Assembly (NCBI GenBank): GCA_963920525.1
Contig: OY986436.1
Span: forward strand, 93,046,868 to 93,110,867
DNA length: 64,000 nt
Source of the DNA: Dichetophora obliterata
Lineage: Eukaryota; Arthropoda; Insecta; Diptera; Sciomyzidae
Direction of reading: 5' to 3'
A model generated the notes under the pieces. The model saw only the letters and a program-made list of their open reading frames with translations. It was not told where the DNA came from and did not search any database. The translations under genes and the position numbers were made by a program. Positions within the stretch are counted from its first letter, which is position 1; every line of letters starts with the position of its first letter. This document shows, piece after piece, positions 42,525-52,140 of this stretch.

Positions 42525-43470
42525 TTACGTTTTATCTTTGTGAATGTGTATAAGTGCCGCATGAGTGAGTCGTTTCTGTTTCATAGTTCGAAGATACATT
42601 TTAAGTCGTCTTAGTGCACTAAAAGAACGCTCATATGAAGATGCTGATGCAGGCACAGTCAAAAGCAAAGCAATAAGGTTTTCAACTTCATTTAATAGTT
42701 TTTTACAGTAACCGAATTTTTCGCAAATTGGGATACAATGCCACTGCAATTTCAAGGTGTTTGGCCAGGCAATTGCTTCAGCAATTTCATCTGCAAAAAA
42801 GTCATCTGCATAAAGATCAACTTTTGTTTTTAGATTTTGTTTAGAAGGCACTTTTCCGTTGAAGGCTTCGATTACAATATTTTCCAACGATTCCAGAGTG
42901 TCAAGATCTGTTTAAATATACAATAAGATTTACAAAGTGCCAGTTTACACTAGCTTCACTGAACCGACTCACCAAATGTTAAATCAAAGTGAGTCGGTTG
43001 AGTGAAGCTGGTGTAAACTTGCAAAAATAAAAAAAAAATGAAATATCAACCTGTTTGATCGAATCTAGCCGTTATATAATTTGAGAGAAGATCTAAAATT
43101 TCGAAATAATCTTTTCGTAGCCGATCATATAATGGCCACTGAACTGAAAGAACCGGATTTGATGTTTCTTCAAAGCGTCGAGGTGGATTTTCATCAGCTA
43201 GTTCACAGTAGGGACTTTCGCATGGTCCAAAACATTGGACCAACATGGCAGATTGTACAACATGTAGTACCATGCGTAAGCTAAAACGATAGTCGAAATT
43301 TTTGGTTTTTTTCTGCCGATTGTACAATATTGTACAACTATGTAAAATTACTGCTCAATTGTTAGGGCATCTAAAAGTTGGTTAGCTATTAGCCGGATGT
43401 GTTCTGCTTGAGAGCTTGCAATTAATGACGTTGCTTAACAAGTTGGATCGTTCGAACGCTCAATCAAATA
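42525..43470 (-). pseudogene. hAT transposase relic, C-terminal part, two exons
   Basis: Exon A (right) has LIASSQAEHIRLIANQLLDA near 43380-43450 in a broken frame, then VLSVQWPLYDRLRKDYFEIL and SNYITARFDQT (43046-43327). A 143-bp GT-AG intron (42908-43050) follows, and exon B reads LDTLESLENIVIEAFNGK up to the dimerisation motif LLTVPASASSYERSFSALRR with LKMYLRTMKQKRL and HIHKD, ending at 42525. The frame joins cleanly across the intron. The catalytic N-terminal two thirds are absent. An insertion-like segment with MVLHVVQSAMLVQCFG disturbs exon A. The family is ZMYM1-like hAT. Confidence 0.75.
42942..43019. repeat. 78-bp hairpin inside the hAT intron
   Basis: agtttacactagcttcactg and the inverse of agtttacaccagcttcactc, extended by (a/c)aaccgactcac, form arms of 31 bp around a 16-bp loop. 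It fills more than half of the intron 42908-43050. Without it the intron would be about 65 bp, the usual size for fly introns. A tiny MITE insertion is likely. Confidence 0.7.
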
Positions 43471-43868
43471 GTCCCATTAGTTTTCCATCTAACTTATCGT
43501 ACAACATGTCGTCCAATATGAAAAGCCCCAAAGAACATGTCAAATTTTTTCTTACCAGAATTGCAAAATTAACAAGCATTAAGCTACATACTTAAGGGTG
43601 CTTTTAAACTGAAGTGGTGGGTTTGCAGTAGAAACTCTACATTTTTTTCTATCTTTTTGCAAACACAGAGAAAGAAAATGGTTATCCGCAAGCATGCTTA
43701 TGAAGAAGAGAGAAAGAAGAGGAAAATATATAATACAAAAATATTATTGTTGTAAAAAAACTGATATTTTGAATAACTTTTGAAGATTTCCTTTTAAATT
43801 GTTTATCTAGCTAAAAAAGTGGGGGCAACTGCCCCCTTTCCCCCGCTTCCGACGCCAATGGGCGAAAT

Positions 43869-44321
43869 GCATAAAACGACAATCACTCAATTTGGGTGCA
43901 TTCGTTCAATTAAACACAACTTGTCCATTTCTCAATAGATTTTCTTCAACAATATCTTGTATTTTCGGAAAAGTACAGGTTTTAAGTAAAAAATATCAAA
44001 ACTAACAAAATATATCGATTTCTTAACAAAAATTGCAATTAATTTTTTTTGTAAATTTTTCTGAAAACACGAAATCCGAATTCTAAAAAAATGTAATTTA
44101 TTTCGCTGAAACTAAAAGCTGAATCAAAAAATGATGTAAGGAATTTTTTTGGCTTTAATATGATATATTATTTGTTTGATTATTGTAGTTGGTTCTGGAG
44201 ATATATGCTATTGAGTGGAACCTAATTGTTTTTTTTTAAAACTACAGCGGGAAATGTCTGGGAAACGGAGTGACAGAAAAAAATTACTTTTTCGGAAGCA
44301 CCGGCCCATTTTATATTAGAA
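43869..44321. other. AT-rich stretch left of the RTE element
   Basis: No gene recognised. It contains several poly-A/T tracts. Confidence 0.3.
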
Positions 44322-47099
44322 ATGGACAGTGGTATTTATTGGAAGGGACAGGGTTGCATTCGGCATGCACCCTGTGATATCTACTACAGCGGCCATGCGG
44401 AGAAGCACGAGTTTGGATGCGGATTTGTAGTTGGCAAGAGACTACGGCCCCACGTCCTGCGATTCACACCTGTGAACGAACGACTTGCCATAATCCGCAT
44501 CAAGGTTAGATTTTTCAATATAAGCCTAATATGTGCGCACGCTCCGACAGAAGACAAGGACGATGAAATCAAGGAAATTTTCTACGAGCGCCTTGAAAAT
44601 GCTTACGAGCGCTGCCCCCGCAACGACGTTAAAATCGTGCTTGGTGACTTCAACGCTAAGGTGGGCAAGGAAAATATTTTTGGTCCAACAGTCGGAAAGT
44701 TCAGCCTCCACGACAACACCCCCGATAACGGAATGAGGCTGATTGACGTAGCCGCAGCACGAAACATGGTCGTAAGTAGCACTAGATTCAAGCATCTCAA
44801 TATTCATAAAGCCACCTGGATGTCCCCTGATCAAAAAACAAAAAATCAAATTGATCACGTTTTGATCGACGGAAGGCACTCTTCCAGTGTATTGGATGTA
44901 CGCACGATCCGTGGTGCAAACATTGACTCGGATCACTATCTTGTTGCAGCCAAGATCCGTACACGTCTGTGCGCAGCTAAGAATACACGCAACCCTACAC
45001 AGAGAAAGCTAGACGTCGACAAGCTGCAATCGAAACAGACAGCCGATGCTTTCGCCACTCGACTCTCACTCCTGCTTCAAAGCACTCCTCCAATCGATGA
45101 TATATGCGCGCAGTGGACACACATTTCCAACTCCATGCGTGCGGCTGCTGAAGAGGTGATTGGCTACCAACGCCCTCGCCGAAACCAGTGGTACGACCAG
45201 GAGTGTCGCGACGCCACTGCAGAGAAAGACGCCGCCTACAAAGCCACCCTGCAGTCGGTTGTAACGCGCGCTGCTAAGGAGCGATACAAAGAAAAGAGGA
45301 GGGAAGAGAGACATATTTTCAGGCGGAAAAAAAGAGAGGCAGAAAAGCGCGAGCAGGAGAAGATTGAGATGTATGGTGACAGGAATGAGGCCCGAAAATT
45401 TTTCGAAAAAATAAGACGCCTTGCCGATGGTTTTAAGACCGGGGCCCAGAGTACACTGACGTTATGGAGGGAACACTTCTCTAAACTTCTAAATGGCGAC
45501 GCTGACAACAATCCCGCCAATATAGATGATATTCCGGAAACCACAATTGCGGATGACAGCGTCGAGGTTCCGCTGCCCGACTATGATGAAGTTCTGACAG
45601 CTATAGCTCGGCTTAAAAATAACAAAGCCGCGGGAGCTGATGGCTTACCTGCTGAGCTGATTAAGAATGGAGGCGAAGCTCTACTTAAATGCATTCACGA
45701 GCTTCTATGCAGAATATGGTCGGAAGAATGCATTCCGAACGATTGGAATCTCAGTGTGCTCTGCCCAATCCACAAGAAAGGCGATCCCACTATCTGTGCC
45801 AATTACCGTGGGATAAGCCTTCTTAATATCGCATATAAGGTCCTGTCGAGCGTTTTATGTGAAAGATTGAAGCCCATTGTAAACGAACTGATCGGACCTT
45901 ATCAGTGTGGCTTCAGACCTGGAAAGTCCACCATCGACCAGATTTTCACGCTACGACAAATCTTGGAGAAGACTCAAGAAAAACAAGTCGACACCCACCA
46001 TCTTTTTGTCGACTACAAAGCCGCCTTCGACAGCCCAATAAGGAAGCACCTGTACTCCACCATGTCTGAATTTGGTATTCCTGCAAAACTAATACGACTT
46101 TGCAGGATGACACTGAGCAACACCAGCAGCGCAGTTAAAATCGGGAAGGACCTCTCCCCACCATTTATTACCAAACGAGGTTTCAGACAAGGTGATTCCT
46201 TATCGTGCGACTTTTTCAACCTAATGATGGAAAAGATCATCCGAGCTGCTGATCTGAGACGTAGTGGCACAATATTCTACAAGAGTGTTACGCTGCTTGC
46301 GTATGCTGATGACATAGATATCATTGGCCATAATACGCGCGAAGTCAGTGCAGCATTTTCCAGATTAGAAAGAGAGTCAAGTCGAATGGGTCTGTCAGTG
46401 AATGCAGATAAGACGAAATACTTAGTGTCAACAAACAAACAGTCCCAGCGTCTTGGAACCCACGTTACCGTTGACAATACCTCATTCGAGGTTGTGAAGA
46501 ACTTCGTTTATCTGGGATCTAGCATTAATTCAACCAACGACATCAGCATTGAGATCAAACGAAGAATAACTCTTGCCAACAGGTGTTACTTTGGGCTCAG
46601 TAGGCAATTGAGAAGCAGAGCCCTCTCTCGACGAACGAAAATCACGCTCTATAAATCGCTCATCATGCCCGTCCTACTTTACGCATCACAAACCTGGACG
46701 CTGAGCAGTTTAGATGAAAAGACTTTAGGAGCATTCGAGAGAAAGATACTTCGTAAGATCTACGGACCAATCTGCGTCAATGGCGAGTACCGAATACGGT
46801 GGAATGATGAACTGTATGAGTTGTACGCTGACATCGACATAGTCAAGCGCATTAAAATCGAGCGGCTTCGCTGGCTTGGTCATGTTCAGCGCATGAAAGA
46901 CGATGCTCCAGTGAAGAAAACATTCGATTCGGTACCCAGCGGCAGTCAACGCAGAAGAGGACGACCGCATCTTCGTTGGAAAGACCAAGTAGAGGACAAC
47001 CTGACGAATCTTGGAATTTCCAACTGGCGCCAGCAAGCGAAAGACAGAAATGGCTGGCGCAAATTCTTAGATGAGGCCAAGACCGACATACGGTTGTAG
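44322..47099 (+). CDS. RTE-type endonuclease-reverse transcriptase, 925 codons
   Basis: The frame is uninterrupted. The endonuclease (about residues 10-215) has HEFGCGFVVGKRL, LGDFNAKVG (107-115) and NIDSDHYLV (SDH at 203-205). A charged, coiled-coil-like linker rich in RREER-type residues follows (about 260-360). The RT has AAGADGLPAELIKNGG, NYRGISLLNIAYKVLSS, YQCGFRPGKST, LFVDYKAAFD and AYADDIDIIG (YADD at 661-664). The C-terminal part ends GRPHLRWKDQVEDN. Intact relatives begin upstream with an ETWL/EMRW-type endonuclease start, so about 60-90 residues and the catalytic Glu are missing. The ATG at 44322 lies in the target DNA: codons 1-7 come from the duplicated flank. Confidence 0.9.
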   Translation: MDSGIYWKGQGCIRHAPCDIYYSGHAEKHEFGCGFVVGKRLRPHVLRFTPVNERLAIIRIKVRFFNISLICAHAPTEDKDDEIKEIFYERLENAYERCPRNDVKIVLGDFNAKVGKENIFGPTVGKFSLHDNTPDNGMRLIDVAAARNMVVSSTRFKHLNIHKATWMSPDQKTKNQIDHVLIDGRHSSSVLDVRTIRGANIDSDHYLVAAKIRTRLCAAKNTRNPTQRKLDVDKLQSKQTADAFATRLSLLLQSTPPIDDICAQWTHISNSMRAAAEEVIGYQRPRRNQWYDQECRDATAEKDAAYKATLQSVVTRAAKERYKEKRREERHIFRRKKREAEKREQEKIEMYGDRNEARKFFEKIRRLADGFKTGAQSTLTLWREHFSKLLNGDADNNPANIDDIPETTIADDSVEVPLPDYDEVLTAIARLKNNKAAGADGLPAELIKNGGEALLKCIHELLCRIWSEECIPNDWNLSVLCPIHKKGDPTICANYRGISLLNIAYKVLSSVLCERLKPIVNELIGPYQCGFRPGKSTIDQIFTLRQILEKTQEKQVDTHHLFVDYKAAFDSPIRKHLYSTMSEFGIPAKLIRLCRMTLSNTSSAVKIGKDLSPPFITKRGFRQGDSLSCDFFNLMMEKIIRAADLRRSGTIFYKSVTLLAYADDIDIIGHNTREVSAAFSRLERESSRMGLSVNADKTKYLVSTNKQSQRLGTHVTVDNTSFEVVKNFVYLGSSINSTNDISIEIKRRITLANRCYFGLSRQLRSRALSRRTKITLYKSLIMPVLLYASQTWTLSSLDEKTLGAFERKILRKIYGPICVNGEYRIRWNDELYELYADIDIVKRIKIERLRWLGHVQRMKDDAPVKKTFDSVPSGSQRRRGRPHLRWKDQVEDNLTNLGISNWRQQAKDRNGWRKFLDEAKTDIRL

Positions 47100-47120
47100 C
47101 GCCAACTAAGTAAGTAAGTA
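44342..47120 (+). mobile_element. 5'-truncated RTE non-LTR retrotransposon
   Basis: A perfect 14-bp direct duplication agtggtatttattg flanks it (44328-44341 and 47121-47134). The 3' end directly after the stop is gcgccaac followed by the tetramer tail (taag)n, as usual for RTE elements. The 5' end begins inside the endonuclease, so the copy arose by incomplete reverse transcription. The intact frame and perfect duplication indicate a fairly recent insertion. Confidence 0.9.
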
Positions 47121-47122
47121 AG
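47108..47122 (+). repeat. (taag)n tail of the RTE element
   Basis: Tetramer repeat of about four units after the stop codon and just before the target duplication. It marks the 3' end of the retrotransposon. Confidence 0.85.
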
Positions 47123-47134
47123 TGGTATTTATTG

Positions 47135-47564
47135 TAAATTCTGGCTGCAAGTAAGTGTAATTGAACGACTTCGCAGACGATCGAAGAACTAGATCAAGGT
47201 CAGTTAAAATGCTTCGTCGACCTGCACGCTACTTGGGAGCCTCTAATCATTGTTATTAGCAATGTTCTTCACAATGCGTTGATGAACATTATGCATAAAG
47301 ACTTGCATTTACGCTCTTACAAGGTGCAATTGACTCAAGAACTAGAGCCTCTTGACCATTTCAAGCGTCGTCAATGGTCAGAATGGTGGCAAGGAATGGC
47401 AACAGTGGATGATCAATTTTCGAAGAAAATCATCTTCAGTAATGAGGCACATTTTCACCTCAGTGGATTCGTCAATAAGTAGAATTGCCGTATTTGGGAT
47501 AATGATAACCCAAGAGTGATTGTCGAAAAACCAATGCACCCACAAAGAGTGACTGTTTGGTGCC
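47135..47564 (+). pseudogene. mariner/IS630-type transposase, left part
   Basis: The frame gives LHLRSYKVQLTQELEPLDH, then KKIIFSNEAHFHLSGFVNK, a TAG (47480-47482), NCRIWDNDNPRVIVEKPMHP and QRVTVWC. In relatives the first block is FSDEAHF, so the first catalytic Asp is Asn here. The TAG stands for Gln of NKQNC. The gene is cut at 47564 by a T-run that is the poly-A end of a minus-strand retrotransposon, and it continues at 51246. The N-terminal helix-turn-helix region is decayed. The family is Tc1/mariner-IS630 in the broad sense. Confidence 0.75.
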
Positions 47565-47656
47565 GTTTTTTTTTTTTTTTTTAGACTGAACCAACGCTCA
47601 GGGGATGCCCCCTATAAATGCGTAGGCATTGTGTTGATTCGGAAGATGGGTGATAG

Positions 47657-49312
47657 TTAGTTGGAAGGTGGATAGATGGAGTAGTGTCGGTAAAGATTTG
47701 TTTTGAATTTGCACAGCTCAAAACTGCCGGGAAACACGCTCGCAGGGAGACTATTCCACAACTTAACCGCGCGACTTAAGAACGAATTATCGCGGTAATG
47801 CGAGGTTCTATTAGGCATCGATGCAATGGTAAAGGGATGGGCTTGGACAGCTGCCCGAGTGGACCTGGGAAACACACGAGCTGGTGGCGTCAGGCCATGT
47901 ATCTCCCTTGAACACTCCCCATGGTAATACCTATACAGAAGGCTTAGGCAACCTACATTACGTCGATGCTCAAGAGAGTTGAGAGAGGATGAAATACTTT
48001 CATCTCCTATCATATATATCGCACGACATTGAATTCGGTCCAGAAGCTCCAAATAAGATCTTGAAGCCCCTGCCCAAATGTGCGAATTGTACTCCATTTT
48101 CGGCCTAATATATGAGGTGTAGATCATGCGAAGATCAGCTGAAGTGAAATATTTTTTGCACCGTTTTAGAAAACCTAGGCACTTGCCCGCTTCTTTCGAC
48201 ACATCGAAAATATGATCATTCCAATGAAGATCAGATTGGATCGATATGCCCAGAACGTCAAGAGCGGCTGATTCCACAAGATCCACACCATTCATACTGA
48301 GAGGAGCTAAAGGGCAATTCACTCGCTTGTGGGTTAACAGACAACACTGGGTCTTGCTTGCATTGAACTCTACTCTATTAGCAAGACCCCACTCGGAGAT
48401 TTTTTGTAGATCATTAAGGAGTGTGTCATTCATAGTTTGCCTTTTTCTCTCAATCTCCATAGAGATTGGGCGTTTTTTGAATGAATATGAATGACAAATG
48501 CTGCTGTCGTCCGCAAACGAATGTATTGGGTTATGCGTCAACGACAGAAGGTCGTTGATAAAAACCAGAAACAAGGTAGGCGATAGAACTGAACCCTGCG
48601 GTACTCTTGCGTTGATGGCGTGCTTCTCGGACGAAATACCGTCAACTACGACTCGAATCGTTCTGTCCTTGAGAAAACACGTGATCCATCGAGCAAAATT
48701 ACCACCAAAACCATATGCAGCAAGTTTTGACACGAGCGCTTTATGCCACACTCGGTCGAACGCTTTTGAAATATCCAGAGCAACAACCCTACTCTCGCCG
48801 AAAAAGTGAACGCATTTATTCCATTCCTCGGTTAAGAACGCCATAAGATCACCAGTAGAGCGAGCCCTACGGAAACCATATTGACGGTCACTGAGCAGTT
48901 GGTTGTGCTCCAGATAGTTCATAACGTTGAAGTTTATTACGCTCTCCATAACTTTGGAAAGCGTAGAGCATATCGCAATGGGTCGGTAGTTTGCAGGGTT
49001 CGTGGCATCACCCTTTTTAGGTACCGGCTGGACATTTGCCACCTTCCAACAAGATGGAAATATTCCTCTTCTGTAGGAGATGTTGAAAAGGTTGCGCAAA
49101 GGCCGAGCCAGCGAAGAAGCACACATTTTAAGCACAATTGGCGGTATGCCATCAAGACCAGAGGCTTTGTTTACGTTGAGATTTGAAAGGACCCTTTTAA
49201 CTGCTCTCGTTCGAAAGTATATCTCCTGTATTGCAGAAGATCCATTCTCAACAAAGGGCAGTGGCTGATTGCTATCCGAGAGAGTGGAATTTTGTGCAAA
49301 CAATCTAGTCAA
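47657..49312 (-). CDS. Reverse transcriptase part of ORF2
   Basis: The 551-codon frame carries the complete RT: LNVNKASGLDGIPPIVLK, ANVQPVPKKGDATNPANYRP, RQYGFRRARSTGDLM, VVALDISKAFDRVWHKAL, ARVPQGSVLSPTLFLVF and SFADDSSIC (FADD catalytic pair). A C-terminal domain follows with SKTQCCLLTHKR, RPKMEYNSHIWAGASRS and VKLWNSLPASVFP. No RNase H is present, as in CR1 and Jockey types. The true frame extends upstream through ALLKDDQIFTDSADKANLLT into the endonuclease frame, from which it is separated by one base shift near 49430. Confidence 0.85.
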   Translation of the reverse strand: MTRLFAQNSTLSDSNQPLPFVENGSSAIQEIYFRTRAVKRVLSNLNVNKASGLDGIPPIVLKMCASSLARPLRNLFNISYRRGIFPSCWKVANVQPVPKKGDATNPANYRPIAICSTLSKVMESVINFNVMNYLEHNQLLSDRQYGFRRARSTGDLMAFLTEEWNKCVHFFGESRVVALDISKAFDRVWHKALVSKLAAYGFGGNFARWITCFLKDRTIRVVVDGISSEKHAINARVPQGSVLSPTLFLVFINDLLSLTHNPIHSFADDSSICHSYSFKKRPISMEIERKRQTMNDTLLNDLQKISEWGLANRVEFNASKTQCCLLTHKRVNCPLAPLSMNGVDLVESAALDVLGISIQSDLHWNDHIFDVSKEAGKCLGFLKRCKKYFTSADLRMIYTSYIRPKMEYNSHIWAGASRSYLELLDRIQCRAIYMIGDESISSSLNSLEHRRNVGCLSLLYRYYHGECSREIHGLTPPARVFPRSTRAAVQAHPFTIASMPNRTSHYRDNSFLSRAVKLWNSLPASVFPGSFELCKFKTNLYRHYSIYPPSN

Positions 49313-49356
49313 TAGGTTCGCTTTATCAGCCGAGTCAGTGAAGATTTGGTCATCTT

Positions 49357-50565
49357 TTAAAAGAGCTGGAATCGATGATGATGTCTGGTTCTTAACTCTT
49401 TTAACAAATGACCAAAAATTTTTGCTCCCTTTGGGGCAGAGAAGAACCTGTTCTCGAATGCGAGCTTCGTGCAGAAAATGGTATTTTCGCTTTTTAAAAT
49501 ACCATTACAGCGATTCCTTGCCTCGATGCGAAGTCTTTTAGTATCAGTATTCTTGTTAGAACGCCAATTCTGAAAGGCTTCCTCTTTGGACCTGACTGCA
49601 ATCCTGCAAGTCTCATTAAACCATGAGTGGTCTTTTGGTTTAATGCTTCTCATCTTATTGGGAATGAAAGACCGCATACCCAATAAAATAATTTCTTGTA
49701 TCATGACAGCCGCGGCATTCACATTTCTATCAGCGAAACATAATTTCCAATTGAAGTTGCGATCAAAATTATTTAACGCAGTCCAATTTTCCCTTCCATA
49801 AAACCATGCAGTCCTCTTCGGGGCTTTAGGCGTAGAGGTGCAGGGGTTAGAATATGAAAAAACAGCGGAGATGGTACAATGGTCCGAGTTACCAAGAGGT
49901 GCGTTGACACTCACATCATATTTTTCATGATGTGAAGTCAGAAAAAGGTCAAGGGTATTATGGCTATGCATATCACTTTGAGAAAAAAAAGTGGGTTCCT
50001 TCACTAGTTGAATCAATTCGTTTGATTCAGCAAATAGCTCAACATATTGCCCAACAGGTGTCAATGGGCCCGAGTGACGTAACCAAGCCGGGTTGTGGAC
50101 ATTGAAATCGCCTGCTACAACGATGTCACTGTCAGGAAACAACCCCAAAATATGCGTAATCGAATCAGAGAGAGAGTCCAGTTTGTTAAAAGTGGGCTCT
50201 CTCCCTAGATTCGGGCTTCTATAAATAAAACAAAAATGCAGCAAGTGAGAGCGAAGCCTGAACCTAACCCACATTGAGCTAAACTCTGGATCGGTCACGT
50301 TCAGACTCCTCTCACACTGGTATGCTACATCCGTTCTTATAAAAAGGGCGATGCCTCTATGCAAAGAAAACAATGGCAGTAAGCGGTACCCAGGTATATG
50401 AAAATCCAGTGGATCTGCATCCTCGGCCACCTGGGCCTCGCCTAGTGCCATTATTTGAGGCCTATGTAGAGTACAATGTACATATACCGAGAAAAAATTC
50501 GCCCTCAGTCCACGAATGTTGCAAAAATCTATGCGAAAATGACCCAACATTTCCGCACCATGCAA
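49357..50565 (-). CDS. Endonuclease part of ORF2
   Basis: The 402-codon frame is an APE-type endonuclease: FCNIRGLRANF near the start, IMALGEAQV (the Glu of the catalytic ETxL position appears as GEAQ), SDIVVAGDFNVHNPAWLRHS (GDFN), SHNTLDLFLTS and LGNSDHCTISAVF (SDH). The linker SWFNETCRIAVRSKEEAFQN leads toward RT. The frame ends 20-odd codons after a one-base shift near 49430 (plus strand ccctttggggc). Before the shift it reads FFSAPKG, and the RT frame continues with SKNFWSFVKRVKNQ. One extra or missing C would restore a single protein. Confidence 0.85.
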   Translation of the reverse strand: MHGAEMLGHFRIDFCNIRGLRANFFSVYVHCTLHRPQIMALGEAQVAEDADPLDFHIPGYRLLPLFSLHRGIALFIRTDVAYQCERSLNVTDPEFSSMWVRFRLRSHLLHFCFIYRSPNLGREPTFNKLDSLSDSITHILGLFPDSDIVVAGDFNVHNPAWLRHSGPLTPVGQYVELFAESNELIQLVKEPTFFSQSDMHSHNTLDLFLTSHHEKYDVSVNAPLGNSDHCTISAVFSYSNPCTSTPKAPKRTAWFYGRENWTALNNFDRNFNWKLCFADRNVNAAAVMIQEIILLGMRSFIPNKMRSIKPKDHSWFNETCRIAVRSKEEAFQNWRSNKNTDTKRLRIEARNRCNGILKSENTIFCTKLAFENRFFSAPKGAKIFGHLLKELRTRHHHRFQLF

Positions 50566-51245
50566 TTATCAAATAAATAAGGGCATATAAGATAATTAGT
50601 TACGGCTGCAAGAGAATTGCACAACATGAGCAATACAAAAGTACTGAAGCAAGTGTTATGCCTTTACTTCAGCACAATTTAGCCCACTGTGCAACCCTAC
50701 CTACAAACGTAACTAATGGGAGCGGATAGTGAAGAAAACGGACCGAAAAAACAACAACAATAACTTACACAGCGAGGAGCATAGAAAAGCCCCTCGCGTG
50801 GTCAGCAAAAAAAAAACTCAAACGCTGTCCAGCGATGTTGATGCTGCAGCTGGCGGCTCTCCGCAAAACAGGTTTTGCTGGTGAGTTGCTGTTGATGCGG
50901 TTGCTGGAGTCACGGTGTTGTTGTTTGTATTGTTTTAGTTTATTAATTTTTGTGTTTGCTTATTTTTATTCTTTCTTTTGAAAATGCGTCAGTTTTTATT
51001 GCAAATTTAGATAATGTTTTTTTTTTTAATTTCAATTTTTATTAAATTTGGTTATTTTATTTAGTATTTAGTTAGTTTATGGTTGAGACAAAAAACATTT
51101 TGAACACTTGACGGAGATTAAAACAAATAACACACACGAAACATTTAATAGAAACAATAACAATCAACTGCAACATTAAAATTAAAATTATTGTCGGGGA
51201 CGGACGGACGCACGTCTACGCCCTATGAAATCACGAACTCAACTC
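50566..51245 (-). other. 5' region of the CR1/Jockey-like element
   Basis: GC-richer near 50,700-50,930, then AT-rich, and ending with gtcggggacggacggacgca at about 51,195. No ORF1 with a zinc knuckle or RRM was recognised, so either the element lacks ORF1 or this is a 5'-truncated copy. Confidence 0.4.
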
Positions 51246-51470
51246 GATTTATGGGCTGGCGGCATCATCGGGCCGTATTTTTTCCAAAATGAGGCCGGTC
51301 AGGCAGTTACTGTGAATGGTGTTCGCTATCGTGAGATGATAACGAACTTTTTTTGGCCCGAATTGGAAGATACGGATGTGGACGATATGTGGTTTCAACA
51401 GGACGGTGCCACTTGCCACACAGCTAACGAAACAATAGCGGATGATAATAGAAACAGTAAAGGATGAGAT
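51246..51470 (+). pseudogene. mariner/IS630-type transposase, right part
   Basis: The frame reads LWAGGIIGPYFFQNEAGQAV, TVNGVRYREMITNFFWPELE and VDDMWFQQDGATCHTANETI, with the second catalytic Asp in QQDGA. It then decays (ADDNRNSKG). The third catalytic residue is missing. With 47135-47564 it forms one gene, since VTVWC at the left border is directly followed in relatives by G(F/L)WAGGIIG. Confidence 0.75.
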
Positions 51471-51707
51471 AATTCGGCACATTAATTATTTTTGCACCAG
51501 ATTGCATTAATTTGTACGAGTGCTTTGTAAAATCCCCGTCCACGTAAAGAGACAAAGCATCAGGAGTGTATGCAATAGCATTATTGGCCTCAGAAGCAAT
51601 AGCTTTTTTAAGCTTTGCTGCCATCTGAGTATCAGAATAAAGCATTGATACCACTTCTGATGCTTTTCTTTTACCTGTCTTGTGTAAGCTAATGTGCGAA
51701 TTACGTG
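51470..51707 (-). pseudogene. 3' part of a transposon-type gene split by the gypsy element
   Basis: The minus frame reads NSHISLHKTGKRKASEVVSM, AAKLKKAIASEANNAIAYTP and DALSLYVDGDFTKHSYKLMQ. It resembles a multicopy arthropod protein (GKRKAS..., ..L.LY.....T...Y..M) of unknown function. Its 5' part is at 62600-63004 on the other side of the provirus. The left end runs into the mariner relic without a clear border. Confidence 0.4.
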
Positions 51708-51711
51708 TTTT

Positions 51712-52140
51712 AGTCACGCGGATATTTTTAAAAAAAAAACACACTACTTTTATTTTTGTAACTTTTTTGAACTGAGCTTAGAGAAGTTATTAATATTTTT
51801 ATTTTTGTAACATTATTGAACTGAGGTTGGAGAAGTTATCAACTGGTCAATATCGCGAATAAAATCAGACTAACTAACTTATTTCGTATTAATTAAATTT
51901 ACGTATATGTTTGCACACATACATACATAATACGCTTAGCTACCGAGATGGGTAGTTGACCGGAAAATGCAAGCATGCACTTCCTTGGTTGTGAGAAACA
52001 ATAATTTAAAGCTATCGAAATTCATAAGAACTCTTAAGAATTCTTAAGAATTTCGACACTGTTTCCTGTTTACTTCTATTTTTAATCTATTTAAAGAATT
52101 ATCAAACTTGTCTTCTTTCGAATTGACATTATACATAACT
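51712..52140 (-). repeat. 3' LTR of the gypsy-type element
   Basis: Read on the minus strand it starts agttatgtataatgtcaatt and ends near cgcgtgact. It aligns over its whole length with 62242-62589, except for an extra segment of about 70 bp (about 51930-52000, atacgcttagctaccgagat...) and many substitutions. The AGT...ACT borders are typical of gypsy-type LTRs. The divergence between the LTRs indicates a substantial age. Confidence 0.85.

Larger units (their letters stand above)
42105..43860 (-). mobile_element. 1.76-kb hAT element
   Basis: The ends are caagcgcgtcggaagc (left) and, inward from the right, cattggcgtcggaagcgggg. The flanks are ggtgaaat (42097-42104) and ggcgaaat (43861-43868), seven of eight bases equal. 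Subterminal gggggcagt motifs occur at both ends. It carries a spliced hAT transposase relic on the minus strand. The length is too short for a full hAT (2.5-5 kb), so internal sequence is missing. Confidence 0.75.
47565..51245 (-). mobile_element. CR1/Jockey-like non-LTR retrotransposon
   Basis: On the minus strand there is a 5' region of about 680 bp (50566-51245), an endonuclease frame (49357-50565), an RT frame (47657-49312), a short 3' region and a poly-A tail seen as a T-run at 47566-47582. It splits the mariner-type transposase gene. No direct duplication is visible at the two borders, so a few bases of the target may be lost. Apart from one frameshift between the two frames, ORF2 looks intact. 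A separate ORF1 was not found. Confidence 0.75.

Noticed and set aside
43200..43530. Possible MITE between gcatggtccaaaacattgg and gtcgtccaatatgaaaag
   Set aside because: Only short dispersed matches were seen; no consistent ends.
44526..47036. Several minus-strand frames of 60-136 codons
   Set aside because: They are shadows of the RTE frame on plus.
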